A stretch of DNA of 32,703 nt from an uncultured delta proteobacterium (lineage in GTDB: Bacteria; Desulfobacterota; Desulfobulbia; Desulfobulbales; Desulfocapsaceae), in assembly GCA_903901335.1 (NCBI GenBank), contig CAIUQR010000128.1, forward strand, positions 1-32,703, in the 5' to 3' direction. Below are positions 16,160-26,698 of the stretch, in pieces. Each line of letters opens with the position of its first letter. The stretch's first letter is position 1. Both the position numbers and the translations under genes were made by a program. The notes below the pieces were generated by a model. The model was given only the letters and a program-made list of their open reading frames with translations. It searched no databases and was not told where the DNA came from.

Positions 16160-19100
16160 TCATGTATCAAGGACCTTCCGAATTAAGAGAGCGATGTCCT
16201 TTTTGGCCAATGGTTTCAGTGCAAAGCCCTTGATTCCAAAAGACCTGGCCTTTTCCTCTGAGATGAGGCTGCTGTAACCCGTTTGGAGAATGATCGGCAT
16301 TCCAGGCCGAATCTGCAGGATGCGTCTGGCTAAATCACTTCCTGTCATGTCCGGCATGGTCTGATCGGTGATAATCAGGTCAAATGCATCCGGCTGATTC
16401 TGAAAGGTAGTCAGTGCCTCCATGCTGTTGGTCCTGGTGATCACATGATAACCGAGCCTTTCAAGCATGCTCTTGCCCATTTCCGCGATAATTCTCTCGT
16501 CATCAATAAGGAGAATTCGTTCATTGCCGAACTGAACCTGATCTGCCTGTGTTTTTTCTGACATGGCCGCTTCAGTGATGACTGGAAGATACACATGGAA
16601 GCAAGTCCCTTCTCCCTGTTGACTGTAGCAGGAGACAAGGCCACCATAGCTCTTCACAATGCCATGGATGATTGAAAGACCGAGACCTGTCCCCTTGCCG
16701 ACCTCCTTGGTTGTAAAATACGGCTCGAAGATTCTGTCCCGTATCTCCGGTGCTATTCCTAGGCCGGTATCGGAGATTGACAACCGCACGAACTCTCCTG
16801 ATTGGAGATTGGGTTCATTGACAAGATCATCCCCGATAGGGTTTTCCTTTTTCAGGGAAATGGAGAGGATTCCGCCCGTCTCTTCCATGGCATGATAGGC
16901 ATTGGTGCAAAGGTTCATCAGGATTTGATGGATCTGGGTCGGGTCAGCCATAATAAATCCCGATTCTTGATCAAGAGTCAGCTGGATATCGATGGTTGCA
17001 GGCAGGGAAGAGCGCAGCATTTTACTTGCTTCCTTGATGATGAGTGCAGGTTGCAGAGGAATACGTTCAGTCTCATCCTGGCGACTGAAAGCAAGTATCT
17101 GCTTGACCAGCTCTTTAGCCCTGTGACCGGCCTTTACCACCTGGTCAGCATCATGAGCGACTGTCGAGCCTACAGGGGAGTTCTCCCGTGCCATTTCTGC
17201 ATAGCCCAGGATTGCAGAAAGTATATTGTTGAAATCATGGGCGATACCTCCAGCAAGGGTGCCGATGGCTTCCATCTTCTGGGCCTGCTGGAGCTGAGCC
17301 TGCAGAGCCTTTTTCTCCTCTTCAGTCTGTTTCCGGTCAGTGATGTCACGGAGCGTCCCGACGACCTGCAGGGCTCTCCCTTTTTCATCCCTTTCGATTG
17401 TTCTTCCGCGCAGAGAGACCCACTTCCATGCACCTGATTTCATGTTCATTCTGAGATCAAAAGCGAATCCTTTCCCTAACTCAAAACTGATCCGTAAACG
17501 CTGCTCAACCCTCCCGATATCGTCAGGATGAACAAGATTCCGCCACGAATTATAGGAAGCGGGAAACTCTCCATTATCATAGCCGAGGATTCTGTAGTAG
17601 ACGGCACTGAAGGTCGCCTGTCCTGTTGGGATGTGCCAGTCCCACAGGCCTGTTTCCAGAACGGAAAGCGTTGCTGCATACCGGGCCTCACTTTTTCGCA
17701 ATGCTTCCTCTGCTTGTTTACGCATCAATGCCTCTCCGAGGTGCGATGCGATTCCTTCCAGGAGTTCAACCGTTTCGAGAGTGAAACAGTTCTTTTGCCT
17801 CCCGTTGAGATGGATCAATCCAACAATTCCGTCCTTGTTTCGGATAGGTATAAGGGCCATGGAAGAATAGCCGTCATGGATGCATTGGTTACGTGGATGA
17901 AACCGCGGGTCAGCGCTGAGTTGGATATCCAGTAGCGGGAGAGAATCGTTAATCCAAAAGCTTCCTCCCAGAGTCAAAAGTTGATTAGAAGGGCTCATTT
18001 TACCCGATATGACTAAGCCGCAGGTACATTCTAACCTTAAATTACAATCTTTATCCCGGCATACTCCGCCTATTACAGGACGCTCAATGATCGAGTTTTC
18101 CGTCCGTAGAAATTCCTCTGAGAAACCAACCTGAGCCAAATAAGGAAAATCATCCCCATCTTGCAAGCGAATACCAACGGCATCCAGACCGGTCCGCGTC
18201 TTCATTACAGCAAGAACTCGCTGGATGGACTCCTGGATACCAACCGGTTCATTAAGTATCAGCAGTACCTCCCTGCTCATTTCACCATAAGTTTCTGACA
18301 ACTTACGGGCTGAGATATCTCGAATGCTTTCGATGGCACCTATGACATTTCCATCCAGGTCGCGCAGGGGTAAAGCCTTGCCGAAAGTCCATGCGCCTTT
18401 ATTGTCGTTCAAGGCGTTGCAAAACGCCTCTGCTGTAAGAGTGTCTCCCTTGCGGATTATGTCAGGATATAGGGACCTGAGCTCCTCATCTTCCGCAAAA
18501 ATCAAATCCAATAAACCACATCGCGCCTCTCCATAAAATGGGATCATATAGGCGTGATTGCCCTTTCCGAGCATATCTGCAGCCTGAATGCCGGTCATTG
18601 CCTCGATAGCTTTATTCCAGATAATGACACATCCGTTTTTGTCGATGGCCATGGTGGGATTTGGCAAGAAATCAATGATGTTTGACAACTGTTGGCGGTT
18701 CTCCCGCAGCGTCTCATCCCGATCCCTCAGGGTCTCCAGCAGAAGGTTGAAACCGCCAATCAGGTTACCGATTTCGTCGCGATGGGTGATAGGCAAGGAT
18801 TGTGTGGGTAGACTAGAGTTTCCCTGAGTGGAGAGTATCTTCGCTGCTGCCAGCATTGGAGCAAGTTGTCGATGCAACATGAGCCACGTCAAGGTACCTG
18901 CCAGCAAGGTCATAAAAATCGTGATTAACAGCATGCGCAACTGCATAACGTAGATAGGAGCAAAGGCCTCTGCAGTTGGTATCCTTGCGACAAGAAACCA
19001 ACCCGCCACAGGAATTTGTCTTGCAGATGACAATACTTCTACCCCATGAGAATCCATGGTAACTCCGGAACCTTCGTACCCCTGCATGTATCGGTCCAGT

Positions 19101-19819
19101 AACGGATTAATGCCTGGAGCAGGAATCGGCTGCATAATGCGACTCTTCTCAGTGCCGGTGATATACAGTTTGTGCTGGGGTGCAGCAAGAATATAACCGC
19201 CGGTCTTGCCATAGTTATTTTGCGCAACCTTGTCCAGGAAGTTGGGCTTGCTCAGATCAGTTGCTCCTGCCAGGGCTCCGATCACTTTGCCCTGACTATC
19301 GCGAATGGGCACCGCCATGGCGAGTATCGGGGCCGTCAGTTTCTTGCCCATCACCGGGCGACTGATCTTTGCCTTCCCCTCCCTGAGAACGGCCTGAATA
19401 TGATCTCTGTCCATGAAGTTGACGCCCATTCGTTCTGCTGAGATCGGGACATCGGCAATTGTGATTCCATCCAAACCAGTGACAAAGGTGCCGGCGTTGA
19501 AAAGGCTCTGGAATACCGTGCGCTGTTCCAGGAGTGATTGTAAAGATGACGTGTCACCCTGCATGGCCGGGGCAATAAAGGAGGCAATGTTCTCCATGGA
19601 TATTATCCGGTTCTTAAGCTCTGCATTGATTTCTTCAGCCACAAAAGAAGCCGTTGAGAACTGCTGGTCGCTCAGCATGTGTTCAATATCCTGGCGCAAC
19701 ATTTTGCTTGAATACAACGCAATCGACCAGATGCTGACCAGGAAAATAGTCAAACTAAATAAGGTCACTCTGGCCTTCAGAGATTTTCGATAAGACATTT
19801 TGAAATTCATAGGTGTCAT
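16160..19819 (-). CDS. hybrid sensor histidine kinase (dCache-HAMP-PAS-GAF-PAS-HisKA-HATPase-REC)
   Basis: This 1219-aa inner-membrane kinase has TM1 at ~17-35, a dCache-type periplasmic sensor (~37-290; [18 protein letters not shown] and GKTGGYILA are typical), TM2 at ~295-315, then HAMP. Next come a PAS domain (~380-505), a GAF domain with a Cys cluster ([15 protein letters not shown], ~590-605), and a PAS_3 domain (~715-830). The kinase core carries His861 (IAHDFNNIL), DTGLGI and GTGLGL. The C-terminal receiver has Asp1152 ([11 protein letters not shown]) and Lys in ALKPL. The N-terminus offers three close ATGs; the second (19810) has GGAG at good spacing and may be the true start. Its last ~60 residues are paralogous to two orphan receiver fragments on the right side of the window. 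Confidence 0.92.
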   Translation of the reverse strand: MTPMNFKMSYRKSLKARVTLFSLTIFLVSIWSIALYSSKMLRQDIEHMLSDQQFSTASFVAEEINAELKNRIISMENIASFIAPAMQGDTSSLQSLLEQRTVFQSLFNAGTFVTGLDGITIADVPISAERMGVNFMDRDHIQAVLREGKAKISRPVMGKKLTAPILAMAVPIRDSQGKVIGALAGATDLSKPNFLDKVAQNNYGKTGGYILAAPQHKLYITGTEKSRIMQPIPAPGINPLLDRYMQGYEGSGVTMDSHGVEVLSSARQIPVAGWFLVARIPTAEAFAPIYVMQLRMLLITIFMTLLAGTLTWLMLHRQLAPMLAAAKILSTQGNSSLPTQSLPITHRDEIGNLIGGFNLLLETLRDRDETLRENRQQLSNIIDFLPNPTMAIDKNGCVIIWNKAIEAMTGIQAADMLGKGNHAYMIPFYGEARCGLLDLIFAEDEELRSLYPDIIRKGDTLTAEAFCNALNDNKGAWTFGKALPLRDLDGNVIGAIESIRDISARKLSETYGEMSREVLLILNEPVGIQESIQRVLAVMKTRTGLDAVGIRLQDGDDFPYLAQVGFSEEFLRTENSIIERPVIGGVCRDKDCNLRLECTCGLVISGKMSPSNQLLTLGGSFWINDSLPLLDIQLSADPRFHPRNQCIHDGYSSMALIPIRNKDGIVGLIHLNGRQKNCFTLETVELLEGIASHLGEALMRKQAEEALRKSEARYAATLSVLETGLWDWHIPTGQATFSAVYYRILGYDNGEFPASYNSWRNLVHPDDIGRVEQRLRISFELGKGFAFDLRMNMKSGAWKWVSLRGRTIERDEKGRALQVVGTLRDITDRKQTEEEKKALQAQLQQAQKMEAIGTLAGGIAHDFNNILSAILGYAEMARENSPVGSTVAHDADQVVKAGHRAKELVKQILAFSRQDETERIPLQPALIIKEASKMLRSSLPATIDIQLTLDQESGFIMADPTQIHQILMNLCTNAYHAMEETGGILSISLKKENPIGDDLVNEPNLQSGEFVRLSISDTGLGIAPEIRDRIFEPYFTTKEVGKGTGLGLSIIHGIVKSYGGLVSCYSQQGEGTCFHVYLPVITEAAMSEKTQADQVQFGNERILLIDDERIIAEMGKSMLERLGYHVITRTNSMEALTTFQNQPDAFDLIITDQTMPDMTGSDLARRILQIRPGMPIILQTGYSSLISEEKARSFGIKGFALKPLAKKDIALLIRKVLDT

Positions 19820-19877
19820 CTCCAGAGCATTTTTTCAGCAAAACGGGTGAGGCTTTTCCAAATCGTCAGGATGGCTT

Positions 19878-21617
19878 TCATTGCAAGCCTCCTGCAGAAG
19901 GCGGTTTGTTGTTTTTAATATCTTGATGCAATGGGGAAACGTTCATTGCTTTCGCAAGTGCCTCCTTAAGTTCGATCTTCTGATAGGGTTTATGGAGGAC
20001 CGCTTGCGGGTGTTCGGAATGATCACCTGTATTTAACAAAGACTCATCGTGGCCAGTGGCCAGGATGACCGGGATATCCGGACGGATTCGGCGTAAAGCC
20101 GATAGTGTCTCCCAGCCGTCCATGCGGGGCATGGACAGATCGGTCAGGACGATGTCGATTTCGTCGAGATGCTGCTGGAAAATTTCCACCGCCTCGACGC
20201 CATCCCTTGCCGTAACTACTTTAAAACCCAGTCGGGCAAGCATGGTTTGGGACATGTTGCGCACAATCTCCTCATCCTCGACCAGCAGTACTGTGCCGAT
20301 TCTTTCAATAGCCGGATGGGGGGCTGCTTTATCGGGCTGCGGCATGGCCGTCTTCGCAGACACGGGTATATAAACTCGGAAGGTGCTTCCCCGTCCAACC
20401 TCGCTCTCCACTGTGATTGCCCCGTTATGCGCACTCACAATCCCTAGAGCCACCGGTAGGCCAAGACCGCGACCTGAAAATTTGCTGGAGAAAAAAGGAT
20501 CGAAGAGTTTTTCAATATCCCCTTCTGCGATCCCGCCGCTCGTATCTTTTATCTCCATACAGGCATAGTCCAAATCCTGCGGTTTCCAGTCTATGGGAAA
20601 GCAGTGCGATTCAGGAATATCGGCAGGAGATACCACCTTAACTGTCAAATCTATGGTTGCCGGTTTCTTTTCTGCGGCTTCCCATGCATTGGTGACCAGG
20701 TTGGTCAGTGCTTGTTGAATCTGTGTCGCATTGGCATTGATGATCGGGCCTGGGGTTGGCAAATTTGTTGCAAAAAGCACATGCTTGGGGATTGCGGCCA
20801 GAAGCAGAGGCAGACTCTGGCGACAGGTCTCGGACAGATCGAGCGGTGCATGTTTGCCGGTCGTCTGTCCGAGATATGTGAGCATGAGCCTGCTGACCTC
20901 CACTGCATTGCGGGCTCCCTGCAGGGCATCGTTCAGGAGATGCGCATATTTTGCATCTCTCGGCATATCATCGATGGCAATCTCAAGGTTTCCCATTACC
21001 GCAGCGAGTTGGTTGTTGAAGTGATGGGCGATGGCCCCGGCCATGGTTTTCATGCTTTCGGCCCTTTGGAGTTGCTGTCTCTTCTGCTCCCATTGTTTCT
21101 GCTCTTCTCCAAGTCTTTTGCCCTCAGTAATGTCCTGAACGACACCGGTGGCATGAAGCGGGCGATCATTCGGCTGCCTGCCGCTAAAGAATGTCTGGCC
21201 GTTTACCCGAAGCCAGCAAACCTGACCATCAGGGCGAATAACCCGATAGACATGTTCAAGGATGCCCGAGCCACAGGGGTCATTGGCGGCATTCATTTTC
21301 GTCAGAAAACCGGGCTTGTCGTCAGGATGAAGCGATTTCGGGGTGAGATCATCATCCAGTTCCAAGGATGAACCGGGAGGTAATCCATAAAAGGAGAGGA
21401 ATTCAAGTGAGTAATAGGCCTGACCGCTTTCGAAATCATATGAATACACACCGAAATTTGCAGCCTTTGCAGCAGAGCTGAGCCGTTCCTCGCTCTCACG
21501 TACAGCCTCTTCAATCTGCTTGCGTTCGGTAATGTCGGCATGAGTCCCATACATCATCATTGGTTTACCTTCTTCGGTACGGGAGATAACCCGACCACGA
21601 TCAAGTACCCAATTCAT
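19878..21617 (-). CDS. C-terminal part of a split hybrid histidine kinase (PAS end-PAS-HisKA-HATPase-REC)
   Basis: This frame encodes the end of one PAS domain ([12 protein letters not shown] to [12 protein letters not shown]), a complete second PAS (to [10 protein letters not shown]), then [10 protein letters not shown] with His at 21024-21026. It continues with [10 protein letters not shown], an unusual G1 box DTSGGI, GRGLGLP, and a receiver with [11 protein letters not shown] (Asp at 20139-20141) and LHKPYQK. It is paralogous to the 1022-aa kinase over ~390 residues. The frame stays open to 21824, but that extra part is out-of-frame reading of the upstream gene. The likely restart is the ATG at 21617, overlapping the upstream TGA (21601-21603), without a clear ribosome-binding site. 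With its upstream partner it once formed a single kinase of over 1100 residues. Confidence 0.8.
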   Translation of the reverse strand: MNWVLDRGRVISRTEEGKPMMMYGTHADITERKQIEEAVRESEERLSSAAKAANFGVYSYDFESGQAYYSLEFLSFYGLPPGSSLELDDDLTPKSLHPDDKPGFLTKMNAANDPCGSGILEHVYRVIRPDGQVCWLRVNGQTFFSGRQPNDRPLHATGVVQDITEGKRLGEEQKQWEQKRQQLQRAESMKTMAGAIAHHFNNQLAAVMGNLEIAIDDMPRDAKYAHLLNDALQGARNAVEVSRLMLTYLGQTTGKHAPLDLSETCRQSLPLLLAAIPKHVLFATNLPTPGPIINANATQIQQALTNLVTNAWEAAEKKPATIDLTVKVVSPADIPESHCFPIDWKPQDLDYACMEIKDTSGGIAEGDIEKLFDPFFSSKFSGRGLGLPVALGIVSAHNGAITVESEVGRGSTFRVYIPVSAKTAMPQPDKAAPHPAIERIGTVLLVEDEEIVRNMSQTMLARLGFKVVTARDGVEAVEIFQQHLDEIDIVLTDLSMPRMDGWETLSALRRIRPDIPVILATGHDESLLNTGDHSEHPQAVLHKPYQKIELKEALAKAMNVSPLHQDIKNNKPPSAGGLQ

Positions 21618-23301
21618 CGAGTGTGAAACCAACGATTTCGGCCCACCTTTCGTTGAAGTTCGTCTCACCGGTCTGAATGTTCCATTCCCATGTGCCAGCA
21701 TGAGTACCTTCAATGATGCTTTCCATTCGCCATTGTTGCTCCCGCAGGGCTTGTTCCGCATGCTTGCGATCAGTGATATCTTGAATAGTTCCGACCATTG
21801 AAACGGTGTTGCCGCCAGCATCATAACTTAATGTCCCCAGTCCGTTTACCCAGCGCACCTCATTATTTGATTTGCGAACGATCCTATAGTCTTTACTAAA
21901 TGACCTGTGTTTTGCGATCACCTCTTCACCGAGGTATTTTTCCATCATTTCTCTATCGTCAGGGTGGATAATATCCAGCCAGCCTTCGATACTTCTGACA
22001 TAGCTGTTATCGATACCAAATATCTGATCAAGGACCTCGGACGATTTCCAGAAACCTTCCACGAAATCTGCTTTATACGATCCGATTTGTGCCGCACGTT
22101 GTGATTCTTTGAAGAAAAGCTCACTTTCCCGCAGGCGTTCTTCGGTCTGATGTCTCAACAGGGCAATTGACAGGACGTCAGCAATTTTTTCTAAATGGGC
22201 AATAAGGACAGGGGTAAAGCGGTTCGGATGGTGATCGTTGAATTGCAACAAGCCTAAAATCTGATGATCGATGCGCAGGGGAATCAGCGCTACCGATTCA
22301 TAGCCCTCCCCATTGCAGCGGTTGCGAGTGCGTGCCTGGCGGTCGGTTTCGGTAGTGCTGGCGAGCAGAGCAGTGGTGTTATTGGACCAGAAGCTGCCAT
22401 TGGCGGTAAAGAACGGCTTGGCTGGATCAAACCGGCCGCACAGGATGTTGCCGCACATGCACTCGAGCACAGGATTGCCTGTGCTCGAGTGCATGATTTC
22501 ACCGCTCGACTCACGAGCGCAGAGGTGGCTTTCCGCTTGTACAAACGCGGCTGGAAAGCCTCGGGTTTCGTAATACGGAAAATCGTCTCCAGCTTTCAAG
22601 CGGATACCGACTGCTTCACAGCCTGACCACACTTGCAGGGTAACGGTCAGACTCGACATGCGTTGATGTAAATCGTCCGGTGTACTGAACTGAGCAATCA
22701 GTTCAGTTGTAAGCTCAACCATGTCCTCTCTAAACTTTCGCTCGGATATATCACTCAGCACGATCCGACACACTGGTGTCCTTTCGCCTTCGTCCAGTTC
22801 GACCGTGGATTCCAGGTTCGCCCAGAAGATTGTCCCGTCTTTTTTCATCATTCGCAATTGGTATGATTGCGGGTTTCCGGTCTGGATGAGCTTGGTTTTG
22901 TGCAGATAGAAGATGTCCTGGTCCTCTTTAAGAATGAACAGGGATATGGGGTTTTTGATCAGTGCTCCCCGCGCCACACCCAGCAGGGTGGCTGCGGTCA
23001 GGTTGGCCTCCAGTATCAATCCATTTTCACTGACAGTCACATAGCCTACTGGTGCGAGGTCATAGAGATCAAAAAACCGTTCCTTGACAATACTTAATTC
23101 ATCCTGCGTCCGTCGAAGTTCCTCATTCTGCATCTCGAGTTCGATCTGATGCACTTGCAGTTCGTGGAATATTTGCCGGATCTCTTCAGAAGAAAAGGTC
23201 TCTAAATCTTTCGATGACTGGATCTTTTTCCTTTGGGCTATTATCTCAGCTTGTCGGCGCAATTCGACGATGTCGTCTCTGCCTTTATCATCGTTTGTCA
23301 T
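21601..23301 (-). CDS. N-terminal part of a split hybrid histidine kinase (PAS-GAF-PAS-truncated PAS)
   Basis: This 566-aa soluble sensory half starts with a helical [20 protein letters not shown] region. A PAS domain follows ([13 protein letters not shown] to VLSDISERK), then a Cys-bearing GAF (~205-385, with [12 protein letters not shown]), a PAS_3 domain (~395-510, to TIQDITDRK), and the first third of another PAS_3 ([19 protein letters not shown]). The sequence ends abruptly at GFTLDELGT. In intact homologues FTLDEL is followed by roughly 50 more residues before WVLDRG, which here begins in another frame at the same bases. The gene therefore suffered an internal deletion with frame loss. 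AGGA precedes the ATG at 23301. Alone it has no catalytic domain. Confidence 0.8.
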   Translation of the reverse strand: MTNDDKGRDDIVELRRQAEIIAQRKKIQSSKDLETFSSEEIRQIFHELQVHQIELEMQNEELRRTQDELSIVKERFFDLYDLAPVGYVTVSENGLILEANLTAATLLGVARGALIKNPISLFILKEDQDIFYLHKTKLIQTGNPQSYQLRMMKKDGTIFWANLESTVELDEGERTPVCRIVLSDISERKFREDMVELTTELIAQFSTPDDLHQRMSSLTVTLQVWSGCEAVGIRLKAGDDFPYYETRGFPAAFVQAESHLCARESSGEIMHSSTGNPVLECMCGNILCGRFDPAKPFFTANGSFWSNNTTALLASTTETDRQARTRNRCNGEGYESVALIPLRIDHQILGLLQFNDHHPNRFTPVLIAHLEKIADVLSIALLRHQTEERLRESELFFKESQRAAQIGSYKADFVEGFWKSSEVLDQIFGIDNSYVRSIEGWLDIIHPDDREMMEKYLGEEVIAKHRSFSKDYRIVRKSNNEVRWVNGLGTLSYDAGGNTVSMVGTIQDITDRKHAEQALREQQWRMESIIEGTHAGTWEWNIQTGETNFNERWAEIVGFTLDELGT

Positions 23302-23522
23302 TATTTATTTCCTGTTTTGGCATGTGCGCTTTCATTATCCTGGTCAATTCTTATACGCTCTGGGAAAACGCCACGGCTGGACTTTCCTTCGGTACAGTAC
23401 GATAGGTGAATAAAACTACCAGAAGGCTACTCTTTCTAAAGATATGATGCAAATCATACCGAAGAGAGGAAACGTTTCCAGCAAAAACGTGTACGGGGAC
23501 AGGAGGCTTCCGGACACATTCG

Positions 23523-23557
23523 GGGCCTGCCCGGAAGGCATTTATTCCGTCAGGCCC
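23523..23557. other. GC-rich hairpin behind the chemoreceptor gene
   Basis: GGGCCTG (23523-23529) pairs with CAGGCCC (23551-23557), and inside it CGGAA (23532-23536) pairs with TTCCG (23545-23549). It lies 18 bases past the chemoreceptor stop on the minus strand, in a 273-bp gap before the split kinase. There is no T-run on either side, so it may stabilise the mRNA 3' end or terminate weakly. The rest of this gap shows no gene. Confidence 0.5.
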
Positions 23558-23574
23558 ATGTATCGTTCTTTTTA

Positions 23575-25239
23575 TTACACTTTGAACTGCTTGATCAGCT
23601 TTTCGAGCTGTACGGCAAGATCCGAGAGTCCCTGCGCTTTCATCTGCACCTGACTGCTGCTGGCTCCCACCTGGTTTGCCTCATCGTTTATTTCAGCAAT
23701 ATTCTTTGTAATATCAGCAACAACTATAGTGCTCTGCGCCACATTTTCATTGACTTCGGTAATACCTTGCGCAGCCTGGGAGATATTTTCGGCAATCTCG
23801 TTTGTCACGGCGGACTGTTCCACCACGGCCGTTGCTATTCCATTGATGACATTGTTGATTTCAGTAATAACTTCTGAAATCTTATCGATATCTTCGATGG
23901 TTGAGGTGGTTGTGTCCTGCATTTCATCGATTTGGTTTTTGATCTCAACGGTCGCTGCGGCGGTCTGCCGGGCCAGTTCCTTGATTTCGTTGGCGACAAC
24001 GGCAAACCCCTTCCCTGCCTCGCCTGCCCTGGCAGCCTCGATGGTCGCATTTAAGGCCAGCAGATTGGTCTGCTCTGAGATCTCGGTGATAGTCTCGGTA
24101 ACCTTGCCGACTTTCCGGGCCGATTCACCAAGAGCAGTCACCTTGTCCGAAGTGATCTGCGACTGCCTGACTGCGCTTTCCGACACTGATTTCGCCTTTT
24201 CGGCATTCTGGCCGATCTCATTCACTGTGGCCGTCATCTCTTCGGCGGCCGTGGCAACCATGCCGACATTGCCAGACGATTGCTCCATGGCCGCGGACAC
24301 TGACTGAATGTTCGTGCTCATCTCTTCAGCGGCCGCGGCAACCGTGCCTGATTTATGGGCGGTATCGAGGGCTGCGGATGATAATTGACGAGAAACTGAG
24401 GCAAGCTCCACCGAGGAAGAGGAAAGTTCATTGATGCCGCCGATGATCTCACTAATCATCGACCGCAGTTTGTCCACTGTCGAGTTCATCGATTTGGCCA
24501 TACTACCGATCTCATCGTTTTGCTCAACATCAAGTTTGACGGTCAGATCGCCATTTGCCATGGTCTCGGCAAGTCGAACAGTTTTGTTCACCGGGCCGGT
24601 GATGGAGCGGATGATCAGGAATCCCATCAGAGCACTCAAACCAAAGGCTGAAATAAGGAGAACAATAATCAGGATTTCCGACTGGCGGGCACCGGCTTCC
24701 GCCTCCGTGGCAGTCGCTTTTGCTGCCTCTTGCTGATACGTAATCAGCTCTTCGCAGGCGGCAAAATATTTCTTCTGTGCTTCTCGAATAGAGGTAAGAA
24801 GCATGCCCTTGGCTTTGTCAAAATCGCCTCCTTTGACAAAATCGATGTATTTAAGATATTGCTCAATATATGCAGCTCGGGCATCGAAAACCTTTTTGAC
24901 CAGGGCCTTCCCTTGATCACTCATAGTGGTGTCTTGGAGGCTCGAGATCTGTTTGCCGATCTTTTCCCGTGCCTCCGTAATCCTTTTGATTTCTGCCTCC
25001 TGGGTTTCCTTGCTGGTATCAATAACGATATTTCGAAGTGCCCTGGCAATGATATTTACATTGTCGATAATGTCATTTGCGCTTTCGACCTTAGGCATCC
25101 GGTCATTAGCAAGCGTTTTTACCTGTCCGCTCAATGCTCCGATGTTGTATATTGCCACCAGGCCATTGATCAGCAAGAGCATCAGGATCAAGCCGAAGGC
25201 CAGGGTCAGCCGCGTTCCGATTTTCATGTTTTTTAACAT
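23575..25239 (-). CDS. methyl-accepting chemotaxis protein (4HB sensor-HAMP-signalling domain)
   Basis: This 554-aa inner-membrane chemoreceptor has TM1 at ~8-32, a periplasmic four-helix-bundle sensor (~33-188; [15 protein letters not shown] and [18 protein letters not shown]), TM2 at ~190-212, HAMP ([19 protein letters not shown]), and a long coiled-coil cytoplasmic domain. The CheA/CheW-contacting hairpin tip is [19 protein letters not shown], followed by [17 protein letters not shown]. The tail ends LIKQFKV, without the CheR-docking pentapeptide seen in some receptors. GGAGGAG lies close before the ATG. The relic of a CheA C-terminal domain runs right into the start of this gene, so the receptor was probably once the second gene of a che operon. 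Confidence 0.95.
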   Translation of the reverse strand: MLKNMKIGTRLTLAFGLILMLLLINGLVAIYNIGALSGQVKTLANDRMPKVESANDIIDNVNIIARALRNIVIDTSKETQEAEIKRITEAREKIGKQISSLQDTTMSDQGKALVKKVFDARAAYIEQYLKYIDFVKGGDFDKAKGMLLTSIREAQKKYFAACEELITYQQEAAKATATEAEAGARQSEILIIVLLISAFGLSALMGFLIIRSITGPVNKTVRLAETMANGDLTVKLDVEQNDEIGSMAKSMNSTVDKLRSMISEIIGGINELSSSSVELASVSRQLSSAALDTAHKSGTVAAAAEEMSTNIQSVSAAMEQSSGNVGMVATAAEEMTATVNEIGQNAEKAKSVSESAVRQSQITSDKVTALGESARKVGKVTETITEISEQTNLLALNATIEAARAGEAGKGFAVVANEIKELARQTAAATVEIKNQIDEMQDTTTSTIEDIDKISEVITEINNVINGIATAVVEQSAVTNEIAENISQAAQGITEVNENVAQSTIVVADITKNIAEINDEANQVGASSSQVQMKAQGLSDLAVQLEKLIKQFKV

Positions 25240-25669
25240 TTCTCTCCTCCGTAAAATGAATGTCTTTTCAATATGTAAAAAGCTTGGTTACTTTGTTCAG
25301 TTGCACACTCCGATACCTCCGGCCAATCCAGAAACATGGTTCCGGCCATGCCTGCCATATCAGCAAGCAGGGTCGTTTTTTTTGTGGACAATAGCCGAAC
25401 CGCTGATTCCCGGTTGCTTCATAGTCACCTCGTCGATAACAAGGGAAATATCCACTGCATCAATGGAACCTGTGGTCAGCAGGCATGCCGCCTGCCTTGA
25501 AGACTAGAGTCCGTCAGCCAGTGGGTGCCACCGTCGCCACATCATCGATGCAGAACAGTGGCAAATTCCCTTCCCGGTACTGTATAACCTGCATTCCGCC
25601 AATCTTCTCAATCTGTGAGCATTTGATCTTCTCGATCCGCTCAACCTGGTTCAGCGGTCCCGCAAGCTG
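25233..25669 (-). pseudogene. relic of the CheW-like C-terminal domain of CheA
   Basis: Three successive minus-strand frames give parts of one protein. The first (25669-25514) reads LNQVERIEKIKCSQIEKIGG then VIQYREGNLPLF. The second (about 25500-25360) reads VDISLVIDEVTMKQPGISGS then AIVHKK. The third (from about 25378) reads TTLLADMAGMAGTMFLDWPE and runs on until a TAA overlapping the chemoreceptor start. The order ER.EKI..S.IE..GG..VIQYR..LPL, then QPGISGSAI, then TTLL.D matches the P5 (CheW-like) domain at the end of CheA kinases. Stops, a frame break near 25505 and another at an A8 run (25376-25383) show decay. No kinase or Hpt part of CheA is visible upstream. Confidence 0.75.
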
Positions 25670-25836
25670 TTAATTTTCAAACAAATGTTCCACTAAGAAG
25701 TGATCAAAAAACCTTTAGCTAGTAAAGCAATAATTGAGCCACTTTCGTTTTCTGGGCCAAATTATTCTAACATGTCATAATAACAGATACATATGATAAT
25801 AAGATTGCAGAGATAAGGGAATGAAAAGAGGCATGA

Positions 25837-25854
25837 GAGGTAAACTTACCTCCC
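25837..25854. repeat. hairpin repeat GAGGTAA-N3-TACCTCCC, copy 1
   Basis: GAGGTAA faces TTACCTC around a tiny loop, and CCATCTTTTTATG follows on the plus strand, so it could also terminate plus-strand transcripts. Copy 2, with the same arms and a different loop, lies 234 bp to the right. Confidence 0.55.
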
Positions 25855-26070
25855 ATCTTTTTATGAAAGGGGAAAGTTACTAAAACTGTTGATAGAAATG
25901 ATGATAATGAATGTGGTGTTCGGTTACCCGAGGAGGCAAACCGACCACCTCGATGGCATGCTTCTCTTAGATGGCTGGATATGTCCAGCTTATCCAGCTA
26001 CTTATTGGTAAATAGCAGTAGCACTTATGCTGAAAAAATACTAAAAACCTATCATTACAGAAACAACCAA

Positions 26071-26088
26071 GAGGTAATTCTACCTCCC
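26071..26088. repeat. hairpin repeat GAGGTAA-N3-TACCTCCC, copy 2
   Basis: GAGGTA (26071-26076) pairs with TACCTC (26081-26086) around ATTC, and the same CC extension follows as in copy 1. A run of eight T's is found further downstream (about 26104). Role unknown: regulator site, terminator or orphan repeat. Confidence 0.5.
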
Positions 26089-26322
26089 GGTTAGCTGCGC
26101 CCATTTTTTTTCAAACATACGTTTACTTATAAATCGTGCCATTTCAATAAATTGAGTTCTGCAAATACATATCGCCAAGAATGGAACATTTCTTGCTTCA
26201 TTCAATGGGTGAAAGCTCAGGTCTCATATATGGGTGTGGATTGTCTGATCAACTGTTTCACCGAACTTGTTCAGAGAGAACCTCATGATTAAGGAATTAG
26301 TGAGCGCTCTTTCTGGCAGTGG

Positions 26323-26520
26323 GGACGGTTGGAGACAGGAGTGGATCTCGCTAAAAGAATCCTGCAGATTAGGTCTGATTTGCCCATCATTCTCTTTACA
26401 GGATACAGCAGTCAGATTTCGGAAGAGCAGGCAAAGTCCTTCGGCATCAAAGGGTTCGCGATGAAACTTCTGGCCAGAAACAACATCGCTGTTTTAATCC
26501 GAGAAGTACTTGATGACTGA
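26323..26520 (+). pseudogene. orphan receiver-domain C-terminal fragment (copy A)
   Basis: This frame begins to look like protein at TGVDLAKRILQIRSDLPII and continues through TGYSSQISEEQAKSFGIKGF to LIREVLDD and a TGA at 26518-26520. It corresponds to the second half of a receiver domain: helix 3, strand 4 with the TGYSS switch region, and strand 5. The phospho-acceptor Asp and acidic pocket are absent, and the conserved KPL has become KLL. It closely resembles the last ~60 residues of the 1219-aa kinase ([37 protein letters not shown]). A TTG at 26329 could start a 63-aa peptide, but no ribosome-binding site supports it. The evidence favours a leftover from recombination among paralogous kinases. 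Confidence 0.72.
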
Positions 26521-26698
26521 GGCGTTGTTTGGACCGGAACCACTCTCGACAATCCGGAAATATATAAAGGTCGTGTGCAGGAAACTGGAAATAATGGCCA
26601 GATTACTGAGGGAAGAGTAAAAGTAGATAATTTTAAGAACTTGTGGACCTATTAGCCTGATATTCTTAAACTTAGTCAGACACAATCCAAGATAAACA

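Larger units (their letters stand above)
25670..26322. other. AT-rich non-coding stretch between divergent blocks
   Basis: No convincing gene is visible on either strand over 650 bp. The stretch separates the minus-strand kinase/receptor block from the plus-strand block. It carries two near-identical 18-bp hairpins (25837 and 26071), and a longer hairpin GCTGGATA/TATCCAGC (25974-25998). It probably also contains promoters for both directions, none of which I could define. Confidence 0.5.

Noticed and set aside
21618..21824. First 69 codons of the longest open frame of the downstream kinase half
   Set aside because: They are an out-of-frame reading of the upstream PAS-coding DNA and show no PAS character until WVLDRG.
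26513..26620. 35-codon frame starting inside the end of receiver fragment A
   Set aside because: It has no ribosome-binding site or family resemblance, and the start overlap with a relic's stop is probably chance.
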